From positions 2,480,001-2,544,000 of the forward strand of contig NZ_CP119992.1 in assembly GCF_029338575.1 (NCBI RefSeq): a stretch of 64,000 nt of DNA, in the 5' to 3' direction. The first letter of the stretch is position 1. Each line of letters begins with the position of its first letter. Shown piece by piece: positions 17,284 to 25,164 of the stretch. The stretch is from Halomarina halobia (GTDB lineage Archaea > Halobacteriota > Halobacteria > Halobacteriales > Haloarculaceae). The translations under genes and the position numbers were made by a program. Under the pieces are notes generated by a model. That model ran no database searches and was not told the origin of the DNA. It was given only the letters and a program-made list of their open reading frames with translations.

Positions 17284-18006
17284 ATGTTTCCGGAGTTCGA
17301 GGTGATCCCCGCCGTCGACATGCAGGACGGCCGGGTCGTCCAGTTGGTCGGCGGCGAGCGCGGGACCGAACGGACCTACGGCGATCCCGTCGACGCCGCC
17401 GAGCGGTGGGTTCAGGCGGGCGCGCGGACGCTCCACCTGGTCGACCTCGACGGGGCGTTCGAGGGGCGACGCGTCAACGCCGCCGCCGTCGAGCGGATCG
17501 TCGAGGCCGTGGACGTCGAGGTCCAGCTCGGCGGGGGGATCAGAACCGCCACCGACGCGACGGCCGTGCTCGACCGCGGCGTCGACCGGGTCATCCTCGG
17601 CACCGCCGCGGTCGAGACGCCCGAGATCGTCGAGACGATAAGCGCCGACTACCCCGGCGCGGTGATGGTGAGCCTCGACGCGCGCGGCGGCGAGGTGGTC
17701 GTCTCCGGCTGGACGGAGGGAACCGGTCTCGATCCGGCCGACGCCGCCGGACGCTACGAGGACCTCGGCGCGGGCGCGATCCTGTTCACCGACGTGGACG
17801 TGGAGGGGCAACTGGAGGGAGTTCGGACGGCTCCCGTCGAACGCGTCGTGGCGGCCGTGGACGTCCCGGTCGTCGCCAGCGGCGGGGTCGCCACGCTCGA
17901 CGACGTGCGCGCGCTCCGCGACGCGGGCGCTGCCGCCGTCGTCGTCGGCAGCGCGCTCTACGAGGGGCGGTTCACGCTGGAGGCGGCGATCGACGCCGTG
18001 GCGTAG
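17284..18006 (+). CDS. hisA: Phosphoribosylformimino-AICAR ribotide isomerase
   Basis: A 240-residue TIM-barrel enzyme of histidine synthesis (ProFAR isomerase). Seen are the N-terminal catalytic AVDMQDGRVVQLVGG with Asp-11 type acid/base, QLGGGIRTATD (phosphate loop 1), FTDVDVEGQLEG and ASGGVATLDDV with GSALYEGRF near the C-terminus. The length is standard. hisB lies 2 kb downstream on the same strand but separated by two unrelated genes, so the his genes are scattered. A 7-bp stem hairpin follows the stop. Confidence 0.95.
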   Translation: MFPEFEVIPAVDMQDGRVVQLVGGERGTERTYGDPVDAAERWVQAGARTLHLVDLDGAFEGRRVNAAAVERIVEAVDVEVQLGGGIRTATDATAVLDRGVDRVILGTAAVETPEIVETISADYPGAVMVSLDARGGEVVVSGWTEGTGLDPADAAGRYEDLGAGAILFTDVDVEGQLEGVRTAPVERVVAAVDVPVVASGGVATLDDVRALRDAGAAAVVVGSALYEGRFTLEAAIDAVA

Positions 18007-18012
18007 CGCCGG

Positions 18013-18030
18013 CGGAGGGTTCACCCTCCG
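18013..18030 (+). terminator. Hairpin after hisA
   Basis: CGGAGGG-TTCA-CCCTCCG, a perfect 7-bp stem with a 4-base loop starting 7 bp after the hisA stop. It has no T-run, so a terminator or mRNA 3'-end role is inferred from position only. Confidence 0.5.
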
Positions 18031-18139
18031 GACCGACGTGGCGATCGATCCCCGATTCTGACCGTTCCTGTCTCGATGCCGGCGCTCGGGTACACACGTG
18101 TAAACGTGACGTTATGTCGGGGCGGCCCGATTCCCGGTC

Positions 18140-19480
18140 ATGCGCTCGTACAAGGCGAAGATGGTCGAGCCGATCCGTCTCCCCTCGCGCGAGGAGCGCT
18201 CGCGCAATCTGGCGGCGGCCGGGTACAACGCGTTCAACCTCGACGCCGCCGAGGTGTACGTCGACCTCCTCACCGATTCGGGGACCGGGACGATGAGCGA
18301 CGCGCAGTGGGCGGCGCTCGTCCGCGGCGACGAGGCCTACGCCGGCAGTAAGAGTTTCCACCGCCTCGCGGCCGCCGTCGATGACGTGATGGGCTTCGAG
18401 CACGTGATCCCCACGCATCAGGGCCGCGGCGCGGAGAACGTCCTCTACGGGTCGCTGCTGGAGGAGGGGGACGTCGTCCTCAACAACACGCACTTCGACA
18501 CGACCCGCGCCCACGTGGTAAACCAGGGCGCGGCGGCCGTCGACTGCCCCGTCGAGGGGGCGTGGGACCGCTCGGCGGAGGGCGACTTCCTCGGGAACTT
18601 CTCGGTCGAGCGCGCCCGCGGGGTCGTCGACGAGGTGGGCGCGGAGCGCGTGCCCGTCGTCGTCCTCACGATCACGAACAACTCGGCGGCCGGCCAGCCC
18701 GTGAGCATGGCGAACGTCCGCGCGACCGCCGAGTTCGCCGAGGAGATCGACGCCGCGTTCGTGATCGACGCCTGCCGGTTCGCGGAGAACGCCCACTTCA
18801 TCAGGGAGCGCGAGTCCGGATTCGAGGATCGCACGCTCGCGGCGGTCGCGCGCGAACAGCTCTCCTACGCCGACGCGGTCACGATGAGTGGGAAGAAAGA
18901 TGGCCTCGTGAACATCGGCGGCTTCGCCGCCGTTCGGGACCCGGACCTCGCCGAGCTGGCCAAGCAGCGCGCGATCCTCTACGAGGGCTTTCCCACCTAC
19001 GGCGGGATGGCCGGGCGCGACCTCGAGGCGCTCGCGGTGGGGCTTCGCGAGGCCGTCGAGCCGCCGTACGTCGCGGAGCGCGTCGAGCAGGTGGCCACGC
19101 TCGGCGAACTGCTCTCGGAGGCCGACGTCCCCGTCGTCGCACCGACCGGCGGCCACGCCGTCTACGTCGACGCGGGCGACCTCTTCCCGGGGATTCCGCC
19201 GGAGGAGTTCCCCGGCCAGCGGCTCGTCTGCGAACTCTACCGCGAGGGCGGGGTCCGGACGGTCGAACTCGGCTCCTTCGCCTTTCCCGACGCGGACCGC
19301 CCGGACTACGTCCGCCTCGCGCTCCCGCGGCGCACCTACTGGCGCGAACACCTCGAACACGTCGCGGGGACGGCCGCGACGGTGCGCGAGCGCGCCGACG
19401 AGTACGCCGGTCTGGAGATCGTGAGCGAACCGCCGATGAAGGAACTGCGCCACTTCACGGCGGAACTGCGCCCGCTCTGA
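18140..19480 (+). CDS. tnaA: Tryptophanase / tyrosine phenol-lyase (beta-eliminating PLP lyase)
   Basis: A 446-residue aspartate-aminotransferase-fold enzyme. Features are GDEAYAGSKSFHRL, PTHQGRGAEN (92-100), LTITNNSAAGQP, VIDACRFAENA (PLP Asp ~210) and the Schiff-base lysine at 252/253 in MSGKKDGLVNIGG. Such enzymes split tryptophan to indole, pyruvate and ammonia, or tyrosine to phenol. The two activities cannot be told apart safely by eye, though haloarchaeal copies are generally called tryptophanase. It is monocistronic; a TATA-like GTTATGT lies about 27 nt upstream, fitting a leaderless mRNA. Confidence 0.88.
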   Translation: MRSYKAKMVEPIRLPSREERSRNLAAAGYNAFNLDAAEVYVDLLTDSGTGTMSDAQWAALVRGDEAYAGSKSFHRLAAAVDDVMGFEHVIPTHQGRGAENVLYGSLLEEGDVVLNNTHFDTTRAHVVNQGAAAVDCPVEGAWDRSAEGDFLGNFSVERARGVVDEVGAERVPVVVLTITNNSAAGQPVSMANVRATAEFAEEIDAAFVIDACRFAENAHFIRERESGFEDRTLAAVAREQLSYADAVTMSGKKDGLVNIGGFAAVRDPDLAELAKQRAILYEGFPTYGGMAGRDLEALAVGLREAVEPPYVAERVEQVATLGELLSEADVPVVAPTGGHAVYVDAGDLFPGIPPEEFPGQRLVCELYREGGVRTVELGSFAFPDADRPDYVRLALPRRTYWREHLEHVAGTAATVRERADEYAGLEIVSEPPMKELRHFTAELRPL

Positions 19481-19518
19481 CTCGGAACTCGCGTTCCGAA
19501 ACCGCTAGAACGGCCCGA

Positions 19519-19812
19519 TCAGGGCACGTCGCCGACGATCTCGCGGTACTCCTCCTCGGGGAACGCCCTGAGCGTCTCCGTGGTGACCGCGCCGCGCTTC
19601 CCGAGCGCGAGCGCGAACTTCGCCATGGCGTCGTCGTCGGGCATCTCGATCAGTGCCGCGATGTCGTGTCTGCCCATCGTCATGAAGAACTCCCGCACCC
19701 CCCCGTCCATCGACTCGGCGAGTTCGCGGGCGTCGTCGAGACGGTTCGGACTCTCCGCGATCTCGGCTAACCCCTCGCCGGTCCAGTCGCTAAGTAAGAG
19801 GTATGTTGGCAT
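19519..19812 (-). CDS. GYD-domain protein
   Basis: A 97-residue single-domain protein, MPTYLLLSDWTGEG..., with FFMTMGRHDIAALIEMPDDDAMAKF in the centre: the ferredoxin-like fold of GYD-domain proteins, where the usual G-x-Y-D is replaced by GRHD. Members are small, cytoplasmic and of unknown function; some resemble ligand-binding antibiotic-biosynthesis monooxygenase folds. It is convergent with the tnaA-type gene and divergent from hisB. Confidence 0.85.
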   Translation of the reverse strand: MPTYLLLSDWTGEGLAEIAESPNRLDDARELAESMDGGVREFFMTMGRHDIAALIEMPDDDAMAKFALALGKRGAVTTETLRAFPEEEYREIVGDVP

Positions 19813-19979
19813 GGCACAGCCAATATGCGATCGCCGGGGATGAACGTTTCGTCGACCGTTCGATCGCCGGAAATCATCGCGGACGGTGACTCTCTCGTCC
19901 GGCGGCCGGTGGCCGTCGTCCGCCGCGCTCCGTCCCGGCGGAGCGCAACGGGTTTGTCCGCGGCCCCGTTGAATGGGGT

Positions 19980-20567
19980 ATGACCGACCGGAGCGCCACC
20001 GTCGCGCGCGAGACGAGCGAGACGGACATCGAGGTGACGCTCGCCGTCGACGGCGCGGGCGAGGCGGACGTCGAGACGGGTATCGGCTTCTTCGATCACA
20101 TGCTCGCGTCGTTCGCCAAGCACGGCCTGTTCGACCTCGCCGTCTCCTGCGACGGCGACCTCCACGTCGACGACCACCACACAGTCGAGGACGTGGCGAT
20201 CGCGATCGGACGGGCGTTCGACGAGGCCCTCGGCGACAGGCGCGGCATCGTCCGCTTCGCCGACCGGCGCGTCCCGCTCGACGAGGCCGTCGCGAGCGCC
20301 GTCGTGGACGTGTCGGGCCGACCCCTCTTTCGCTTCGATGGCACGTTCTCCCAGGAGCGCGTCGGGGAGTTCACCAGCCACATGGCGGAGCACTTCGCCC
20401 GCTCGCTGGCGACGAACGCCGGGCTGACCCTCCACGCCGACGTCGAGGGCGAGAACGCCCACCACGAGATCGAGGCCCTGTTCAAGTGCCTCGCGCGGAC
20501 GCTCGACGACGCGACGCGGATCGACGAGCGCCGGGGCGACACGCCGAGCACGAAGGGGGCGCTCTAG
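19980..20567 (+). CDS. hisB: Imidazoleglycerol-phosphate dehydratase
   Basis: A 195-residue monofunctional HisB of histidine synthesis. The Mn2+-binding repeats are visible: [29 protein letters not shown] and, near the C-terminus, [14 protein letters not shown]. The length matches archaeal enzymes without the phosphatase domain found in enteric HisB. It is monocistronic; a dispersed repeat starts 7 bp after the stop. Confidence 0.96.
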   Translation: MTDRSATVARETSETDIEVTLAVDGAGEADVETGIGFFDHMLASFAKHGLFDLAVSCDGDLHVDDHHTVEDVAIAIGRAFDEALGDRRGIVRFADRRVPLDEAVASAVVDVSGRPLFRFDGTFSQERVGEFTSHMAEHFARSLATNAGLTLHADVEGENAHHEIEALFKCLARTLDDATRIDERRGDTPSTKGAL

Positions 20568-20573
20568 AGAACC

Positions 20574-20763
20574 CACCTTTTGCCGCACGGGGGTCCGAAG
20601 GACCCCCGCTGGCAAACGCTGCATTGCGAGACGCTTCGCGTCTCGCAGGCTTCCAGAACCGCCCGCGGTTCTGGAAGGACCAAAACCCTCCTCACCCCCT
20701 CAGTCGCTTCGCTCCTTCGGGGGTTCGTCGGTCCGCTCGCTCACTCCGCTGGACTCGCTACGC
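20574..20763 (+). repeat. Dispersed hairpin repeat, copy C, with inserted double hairpin
   Basis: Opens CACCTTTTGC (20574-20583) with inner hairpin GGGGGTCC-GAA-GGACCCCC. Between the GGCAAA end and the GGACCAAAA segment it carries an insertion (~20620-20677) with two hairpins: GCGAGACGC...GCGTCTCGC and TTCCAGAACCGC...GCGGTTCTGGAA. Copy H has the same insertion in the opposite orientation. The tail CACCCCCTCAGTCGCTTC follows and leads into the TATA-containing block. Confidence 0.85.
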
Positions 20764-20856
20764 TCGCCCAGCGTGCTCCCACTCACTGCGTCGCCGGCCG
20801 ATGGCCGGCTTCCAGCGGGACCTTCGGTCCCGCCCAACTCGCGGGCCCCGCGTTCG

Positions 20857-21024
20857 CTCGCGGCTGCCGCGCTGGCGTCGGTGGTGGTAATACCGGTTTA
20901 CCGTTCCGTACCTTTATATCCGAGAGCGGGACCAGAGCCCCCGTGACGTGAAAATCGTCGCGGGGTGCTCCGCGGTTGCGCGACGCCACGCTCCGCGAGC
21001 AGCCCGCGGCGTCGCCTGTCCGCC
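20857..21024 (+). repeat. TATA-containing conserved block, copy 1 (possible small-RNA gene)
   Basis: About 170 bp closely matching 50738-50908. Shared landmarks in order are CGCGGCTGC, GGTGGTAA, CCGTACCTTTATA (TATA 20913-20919), AGCGGG-CCAGAG, CGGGGTG, GCGACGCCACGC, CCGCGA and CGGCGTCGCCTGT. If transcribed from the TATA box, the RNA would begin near 20943 and could form a stem of TCGCGG with CCGCGA. No open frame with an ATG is conserved on the plus strand. A minus-strand frame ending at the TATA box is present in both copies, but its conservation may only reflect DNA identity. Function is unknown. Confidence 0.6.
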
Positions 21025-21205
21025 CACGTTTTGCTGTCGTTCGAGAGGCGCAAAGCGCCTTTCGTGATGACGAGACAGCGAAGCTGTCTCGAACCACGGT
21101 CGCTCGCGCTCGCTCCCTGGCAAAACCTGGACTAACACCGCGCCTCACCCCCTCGCTTCGCTCGGGGGGTTCGACGCGTCCGCTCGCTGCGCTCGCGGTG
21201 CGAGA
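21025..21205 (+). repeat. Dispersed hairpin repeat, copy D
   Basis: CACGTTTTGC (21025-21034) to GGCAAAACC (21119-21127), with hairpins GGCGC-AAA-GCGCC and GAGACAGC-GAA-GCTGTCTC inside, followed by TGGACTAACA and a tail with CCCCCTCGCTTCGCTCGGGGGG. It begins directly after the TATA-containing block, so C, the block and D form one composite of about 630 bp between hisB and the ACT-domain gene. Confidence 0.8.
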
Positions 21206-21347
21206 CGGGGTGTTCACGGTGGTCAGTCCAGCCGCCGACCGTGGAGCTCTCGTCCACTCGCGTCGCCCGACGATCGGATGGGTACACCTTTCGCGGAGGG
21301 GGGACAACTGACGGCGTAGAACGCGATCAGGGAGTGACCCGGAGACT

Positions 21348-21860
21348 ATGACGAGCGACTTCGAGGGGATCATGGAGAAGTTCGAGAACAGCCCGAGCCA
21401 GCAGGCCGTCATCCGCCTGCTGCTCGAACGGGGGTTCTCCGTGGACGACGACGGCCGGGTCGTCTCGGGCGGCATCGGGATACCGAACACGGGCATCGCC
21501 CGCGAGATCGACGTCGATCGGCGGGTCGTGGACGCGACGACGAGCGCCATCCTCGACGATCCGGAACTGCGACGCATCTTCCAGAACATCTCGGCCATCC
21601 CGAGCCTGAAGGACCTCGCGCCGGTGCTCGACCTGACCGTCCTCACCGTCTACGTCGACGATGCGGACGCCGCCGGCATCGTCGCCCGGGTGACCGGCCT
21701 GCTCGCCGACGCGGGCATCAGCATCCGACAGACGATCAGCGAGGACCCGGAGTTCACCGACGAACCGAGCCTCACCGTCATCACCGACGAGGCGCTCCCC
21801 GGCGACCTCATCAACCAGGTCCGGGCGCTCCCGTTCGTCCGGAAGATCGAACTTGAGTAG
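21348..21860 (+). CDS. ACT-domain regulator (amino acid-binding HTH protein)
   Basis: A 170-residue protein. Residues ~1-90 look like a DNA-binding helical region (SQQAVIRLLLERGFSV and REIDVDRRVVDATTSAIL). Residues ~95-168 form an ACT domain (LTVLTVYVDDADAAGIVARV, then GLLADAGISIRQTISEDP). This arrangement matches archaeal amino-acid-sensing regulators annotated as ACT-domain proteins; the ligand is unknown. It is followed 45 bp later by the IMPACT-family gene. Confidence 0.85.
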   Translation: MTSDFEGIMEKFENSPSQQAVIRLLLERGFSVDDDGRVVSGGIGIPNTGIAREIDVDRRVVDATTSAILDDPELRRIFQNISAIPSLKDLAPVLDLTVLTVYVDDADAAGIVARVTGLLADAGISIRQTISEDPEFTDEPSLTVITDEALPGDLINQVRALPFVRKIELE

Positions 21861-21905
21861 CCGGCGGCGCGAAAGCCGTTTCACCGCCCCCGTCGAAACT
21901 CGACC

Positions 21906-22574
21906 GTGTCAGGATCGTTCCGCACGCTCGCCGGAGCGGGGGAGGCGTCGTTCGCCGTACAGGGCTCGGAGTTCATCGGCTACGCCGCGCCCGTGGACGA
22001 CGTGGTCGGGGCCGAGGCGTTCGTCGGGGCGATCCGCGAGCGCCACCCAGACGCGACGCACAACGTGCCGGCCTACCGCGTTCGCGTAGGGGATCGCTCG
22101 GCGTCCAGCGCCGCGGACGGGGTGGCCGGGCAGCGCCCGCGCGGTGACGTCCCCCGATCGGCGATGCTCCGCGAGTACCAGAACGACGACGGCGAGCCCT
22201 CCGGCTCCGCGGGCAAGCCGATGCTGAACGTCCTGCAGGGACAGGACCTTGAGAACGTCGCCGTCGTGATCACGCGCTACTACGGCGGGACGAACCTCGG
22301 GGTGGGCGGCCTCGTCCGCGCGTACTCCCGCGCGACGAAGGACGCGGTGGCCGCGGCGGGCACCGTCGAGGCGGTCCCCCACCGACGGCTCCGCGTCGTC
22401 GTCGCGTACGACGACTCGGGGTCCGTCCGGGGGATCTTGGAGAGCGCGGACGTCGAGTTCGACGCCACCTACGAGGAGCGGGTGACGTTCGAGGCGCGCG
22501 TCCCGGTCACCGACGCCCACGCGCTCGTCGATCGGTTGCGAAGCGCGACGAGCGGACGCGCCGAGATCGAGTGA
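21906..22574 (+). CDS. YigZ/IMPACT family protein
   Basis: A 222-residue protein from GTG 21906. The N-terminal domain has the signature QNDDGEPSGSAGKPML and VITRYYGGTNLGVGGLVRAY (about residues 97-143), diagnostic of UPF0029/Impact. The C-terminal ferredoxin-like DUF1949 domain has RLRVVVAYDDSG. A stretch at residues ~60-85 (SASSAADGVAGQRPRGD) is longer than in most bacterial homologs. The role is unsettled; eukaryotic IMPACT affects translation control through GCN1. It likely shares a transcript with the ACT gene. Confidence 0.9.
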   Translation: MSGSFRTLAGAGEASFAVQGSEFIGYAAPVDDVVGAEAFVGAIRERHPDATHNVPAYRVRVGDRSASSAADGVAGQRPRGDVPRSAMLREYQNDDGEPSGSAGKPMLNVLQGQDLENVAVVITRYYGGTNLGVGGLVRAYSRATKDAVAAAGTVEAVPHRRLRVVVAYDDSGSVRGILESADVEFDATYEERVTFEARVPVTDAHALVDRLRSATSGRAEIE

Positions 22575-22589
22575 CGCGCCGGCGGCGGC

Positions 22590-22781
22590 TCAGTACCCGC
22601 CGCCGTCCTCGCCCTCTCCCTCCCCCTCTTCGCCGCCTCCTTCCCCCTCGCCGTCACCGCCTCCGCCCTCCTCGCCGCCTTCACCCTCTCCCTCCCCGCC
22701 GGGGGTGGTACAGCCGGCGAACCACGCGAGCCCTCCAGCGCCCGCGAGCGCGACTCCGCGGAGCAGCCGTCGTCTGTCCAT
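22590..22781 (-). CDS. Small Tat lipoprotein of Gly/Glu repeats
   Basis: A protein of about 63 residues from ATG 22779-22781 (an upstream ATG at 22806-22808 is possible). Tat-like start MDRRRLLRGVALAGAGG and lipobox FAGC give a membrane-anchored precursor. The mature part is almost only Gly and Glu (GEGEG, GGEEGGGG) ending GGGY. Such low-complexity halophilic lipoproteins have no assigned role. The signal peptide supports a real gene; the tail alone would not. Confidence 0.6.
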   Translation of the reverse strand: MDRRRLLRGVALAGAGGLAWFAGCTTPGGEGEGEGGEEGGGGDGEGEGGGEEGEGEGEDGGGY

Positions 22782-23080
22782 AGCTCCCTCTACGCGCTCA
22801 CTACTCATAATGCTACAGTCTATCACCCGGGGACGCTTCCGGAGCGCCTCCTGCGGAACGACGGGCCGCGAATCGGTCTTGATACGAAGGGATCGGGTTC
22901 GCCGCGGCGAATCGCGGAGCGGTACCCGTCGGGGCGGAGCGCTCTCCCCCGCTCGTCACCCCTCCGGTCGCCTCCAGAGACGGACGGGGGACGGTTTCGT
23001 CACCGGCGTTTGAGCCGTCAGACGGACCGCTCTCCGTCGGTCTCCACCCGAAGCGAGAGGGTTCGAATCCGGAGCCGCGC

Positions 23081-23758
23081 TCAGTCGGTGCCGAACGCGC
23101 GGTCACCCGCGTCACCGAGGCCGGGGACGATGAACCCGTTCTCGTCGAGGTGGTCGTCGATGGCGACCGTGAGCAGGTCGGCCTGGGGGAACTGCTCCGA
23201 TACGCGCAGGAGCCCGTCGGGCGCGCTCACCGCCGAGAGGACGAACAGCTTCGCGGGTTCGGGCTGGTCCGAGAGGACGTGATCGAGGACGACGCACATC
23301 GTGCTCCCCGTGGCGAGCATGGGATCCGCGACGATGACGGTGTCCTCGGGCGTGATCTGGGGGAGCTTCACGTAGTCGATGGAGATGGGGAACTCCCCGC
23401 GCTCGTTCATGCCCGCCTCCTCGTCGCGCCCCGCGCTGATGACGCCCTGTCGGGCGCGGGGGAACGCCTTGAGCAGCCCCTCGACGAACGGCGTCGCCGC
23501 GCGCAGGACGTTGATGATGACGATGTTCTCCAGACCGGTGACGCGCTCGCCGGTCATCTCCGTGAGCGGCGTCCGGACGGGGACGTACTCCGTCTCCATC
23601 GCACCGTCGATTATCTCGTAGCCGCAGATGCGGCCGAGCTTGACGAGCCCCTTCCGGAAGGACACCTGCTGCGTCTCCACGTCGCGGATGCGCGAGAGCG
23701 TGTCCCGGGCCAGCGCGTGTGTGACGAGCGACGCGTTCGTGCGCTCCTCGATGGTCAT
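23081..23758 (-). CDS. upp: Uracil phosphoribosyltransferase
   Basis: A 225-residue type I phosphoribosyltransferase that salvages uracil to UMP. Seen are the PRPP loop [14 protein letters not shown] and the C-terminal uracil-binding [19 protein letters not shown] 23756-23758 gives the usual N-terminus [20 protein letters not shown]. It is monocistronic; about 300 bp without a recognisable gene separate it from the Gly/Glu lipoprotein. Confidence 0.95.
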   Translation of the reverse strand: MTIEERTNASLVTHALARDTLSRIRDVETQQVSFRKGLVKLGRICGYEIIDGAMETEYVPVRTPLTEMTGERVTGLENIVIINVLRAATPFVEGLLKAFPRARQGVISAGRDEEAGMNERGEFPISIDYVKLPQITPEDTVIVADPMLATGSTMCVVLDHVLSDQPEPAKLFVLSAVSAPDGLLRVSEQFPQADLLTVAIDDHLDENGFIVPGLGDAGDRAFGTD

Positions 23759-23898
23759 GCGTACTCGAAGCGAGTCGCCGCGGCGTAAAAAGTCAGCTAA
23801 TTACCCCCGACGTCGCTCCTGCCCAGCGGAGCGAACGACTGGAACGGCTCCGGACGTTTCGGGCGCGCTCGGCGCACCGTCGCGGAGGGTGGCGTAGC

Positions 23899-24075
23899 CT
23901 ACTGCGTCACGACGTGCGTGAGCACCACGAGCGCGAGCGTCAGCGCCGCGAAGTTGACGAACGTGAAGCGGTAGGCGTCGAGGTACTCGAGCCCCCAGAG
24001 GACGACGGCGGCGAACGCCGCAGAGAGGACGATGTTCATCGCGAGCAGGACGCGGGGATCGCCGCGGGAGGTCAT
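23899..24075 (-). CDS. Small two-helix membrane protein (58 aa)
   Basis: A short gene from ATG 24073-24075 encoding MTSRGDPRVLLAMNIVLSAA..., with one membrane helix at residues ~9-28 and a second at ~38-55, separated by LEYLDAYRF. The pattern of two clean hydrophobic helices supports a real protein. Function is unknown. It is divergent from the membrane protein at 24133; the starts are about 57 bp apart. Confidence 0.65.
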   Translation of the reverse strand: MTSRGDPRVLLAMNIVLSAAFAAVVLWGLEYLDAYRFTFVNFAALTLALVVLTHVVTQ

Positions 24076-24132
24076 GTCACCTCACGCTCGGCCACCGGCT
24101 TGATACTTTGTGTCGCGGCCCCAAGGTGGCCC

Positions 24133-24453
24133 GTGAAGCCGTCGAACCGTCGCGGCACGCCGGTCGATCCGGTGCCGTTCCTGGTCGTGTGCGCGTTCGC
24201 CTTCCTGCTCAGCTTCGCGTTCGGTCCGATCCTCAGCTACGAGTACGGCCTGCGCGGCCCCCTCGTGTTCGTCCCCCCCACGGTCGTCTTCCTCGCGGCG
24301 GTCGTCGTCGCCTACTACCGCCTCGTCTGGACCGCGCGCCCGTCGCTGCTCGGCGAGGTGCCCGCCGAATCGCGTCTCGTTCGGCTGTTGTACGCCGTCC
24401 TCGTCGTCTTCCTCCTGCTCGGGGCGCTCTCCCTACCGCTTTTACTCCGCTAG
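24133..24453 (+). CDS. Small three-helix membrane protein (106 aa)
   Basis: GTG 24133 starts MKPSNRRGTPVDPVPFLVV. Three membrane helices are visible: residues ~14-32 (FLVVCAFAFLLSFAFGPIL), ~40-60 (LVFVPPTVVFLAAVVVAYY) and ~82-104. I recognise no family. The gene ends 14 bp before the SRPBCC gene on the same strand, so the two are probably co-transcribed. Confidence 0.68.
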   Translation: MKPSNRRGTPVDPVPFLVVCAFAFLLSFAFGPILSYEYGLRGPLVFVPPTVVFLAAVVVAYYRLVWTARPSLLGEVPAESRLVRLLYAVLVVFLLLGALSLPLLLR

Positions 24454-24467
24454 TCCAACGCCGTGTC

Positions 24468-24878
24468 ATGCCCGAAGTCACCGTCTCGCGGTTCGTCAGC
24501 GCCCCGCCGCGCGTCGTCCTGCGCCGCCTCACGCCCGCGGCCCTCGTCGCCTACGAGGGGAGCTTCGCCGTCCGCGAGGTCCACGAACCCGAGGAGGGCG
24601 CGACGGTCGTCACGGCGGGCGCGCGCGGCCTCGAACTCGCCCTCCGCTTCGAGCAGCGCCCGAACGGATGGTACTACCGCCAGGAGGGGGAGGCCGGCCC
24701 CTTCGACGCGATGGAGACGTGGGTCGCGGTCGAGGCGGAGGACGAGGGCTCGCGCGTGACGATGCGCTCCGACGTGGACCTCGGGCTGCCGGTTCCCGCG
24801 CTCTCGGGGAAGGTGGCGGCGTGGAAGCGCCGCGGGGAACTGAAGCGGGCGCTCTCCGCGCTGGCGGCCGACTGCTGA
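24468..24878 (+). CDS. SRPBCC/START-like protein
   Basis: A 136-residue protein from ATG 24468. MPEVTVSRFVSAPPRVVLRR is the typical first strand and helix of the polyketide-cyclase/SRPBCC fold; WYYRQEGEAGPFDAMETWVAV and TMRSDVDLGLPVPALSGKV are later strands. The fold binds hydrophobic ligands; the ligand here is unknown. It lies within a run of small genes on the plus strand. Confidence 0.78.
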   Translation: MPEVTVSRFVSAPPRVVLRRLTPAALVAYEGSFAVREVHEPEEGATVVTAGARGLELALRFEQRPNGWYYRQEGEAGPFDAMETWVAVEAEDEGSRVTMRSDVDLGLPVPALSGKVAAWKRRGELKRALSALAADC

Positions 24879-24943
24879 ACGGTCGTCCGGGGGCGGCGCA
24901 CGACCGCTCCGCGATTTATCACCGCTCGCCGACGTGCCGGTGT

Positions 24944-25156
24944 ATGGGTCTCATTAGCACTATCCGCGACGCGCTCGAACCGCCGGAGCGGACCTCCGAC
25001 CGGTCCGACACCGAATCCAGCGGCGCGTACTGGTGTCACGACTGCGGCGTCCGATTGCTCGACGCCGAGGTCGGTTCCGACGACCCGGCCTGTCCGGAGT
25101 GCGGCGAGGCGCTGACGTTCGAGCGCTCGCCGGACAGCGCCGGGTGCGCCTGCTGA
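24944..25156 (+). CDS. Small zinc-ribbon protein (70 aa)
   Basis: ATG 24944. Two CxxC pairs, CHDCG (residues ~32-36) and CPECG (~50-54), form a zinc ribbon; the C-terminus ends in GCAC. The N-terminus MGLISTIRDALEPPE is a short amphipathic helix. The protein probably stands alone or binds a partner. It is convergent with the CobW gene, about 8 bp apart. Confidence 0.72.
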   Translation: MGLISTIRDALEPPERTSDRSDTESSGAYWCHDCGVRLLDAEVGSDDPACPECGEALTFERSPDSAGCAC

Positions 25157-25164
25157 CGGTCGGA

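Noticed and set aside
20857..21024. SRP (7S) RNA or RNase P RNA gene
   Set aside because: The block occurs twice, is too short and lacks motifs I know from archaeal 7S or RNase P RNA.
23045..23080. GGGTTCGAATCC resembling a tRNA T-arm
   Set aside because: The stem does not pair well and no D-arm (A-box) or acceptor match is found 50-70 nt upstream, so no tRNA is called.
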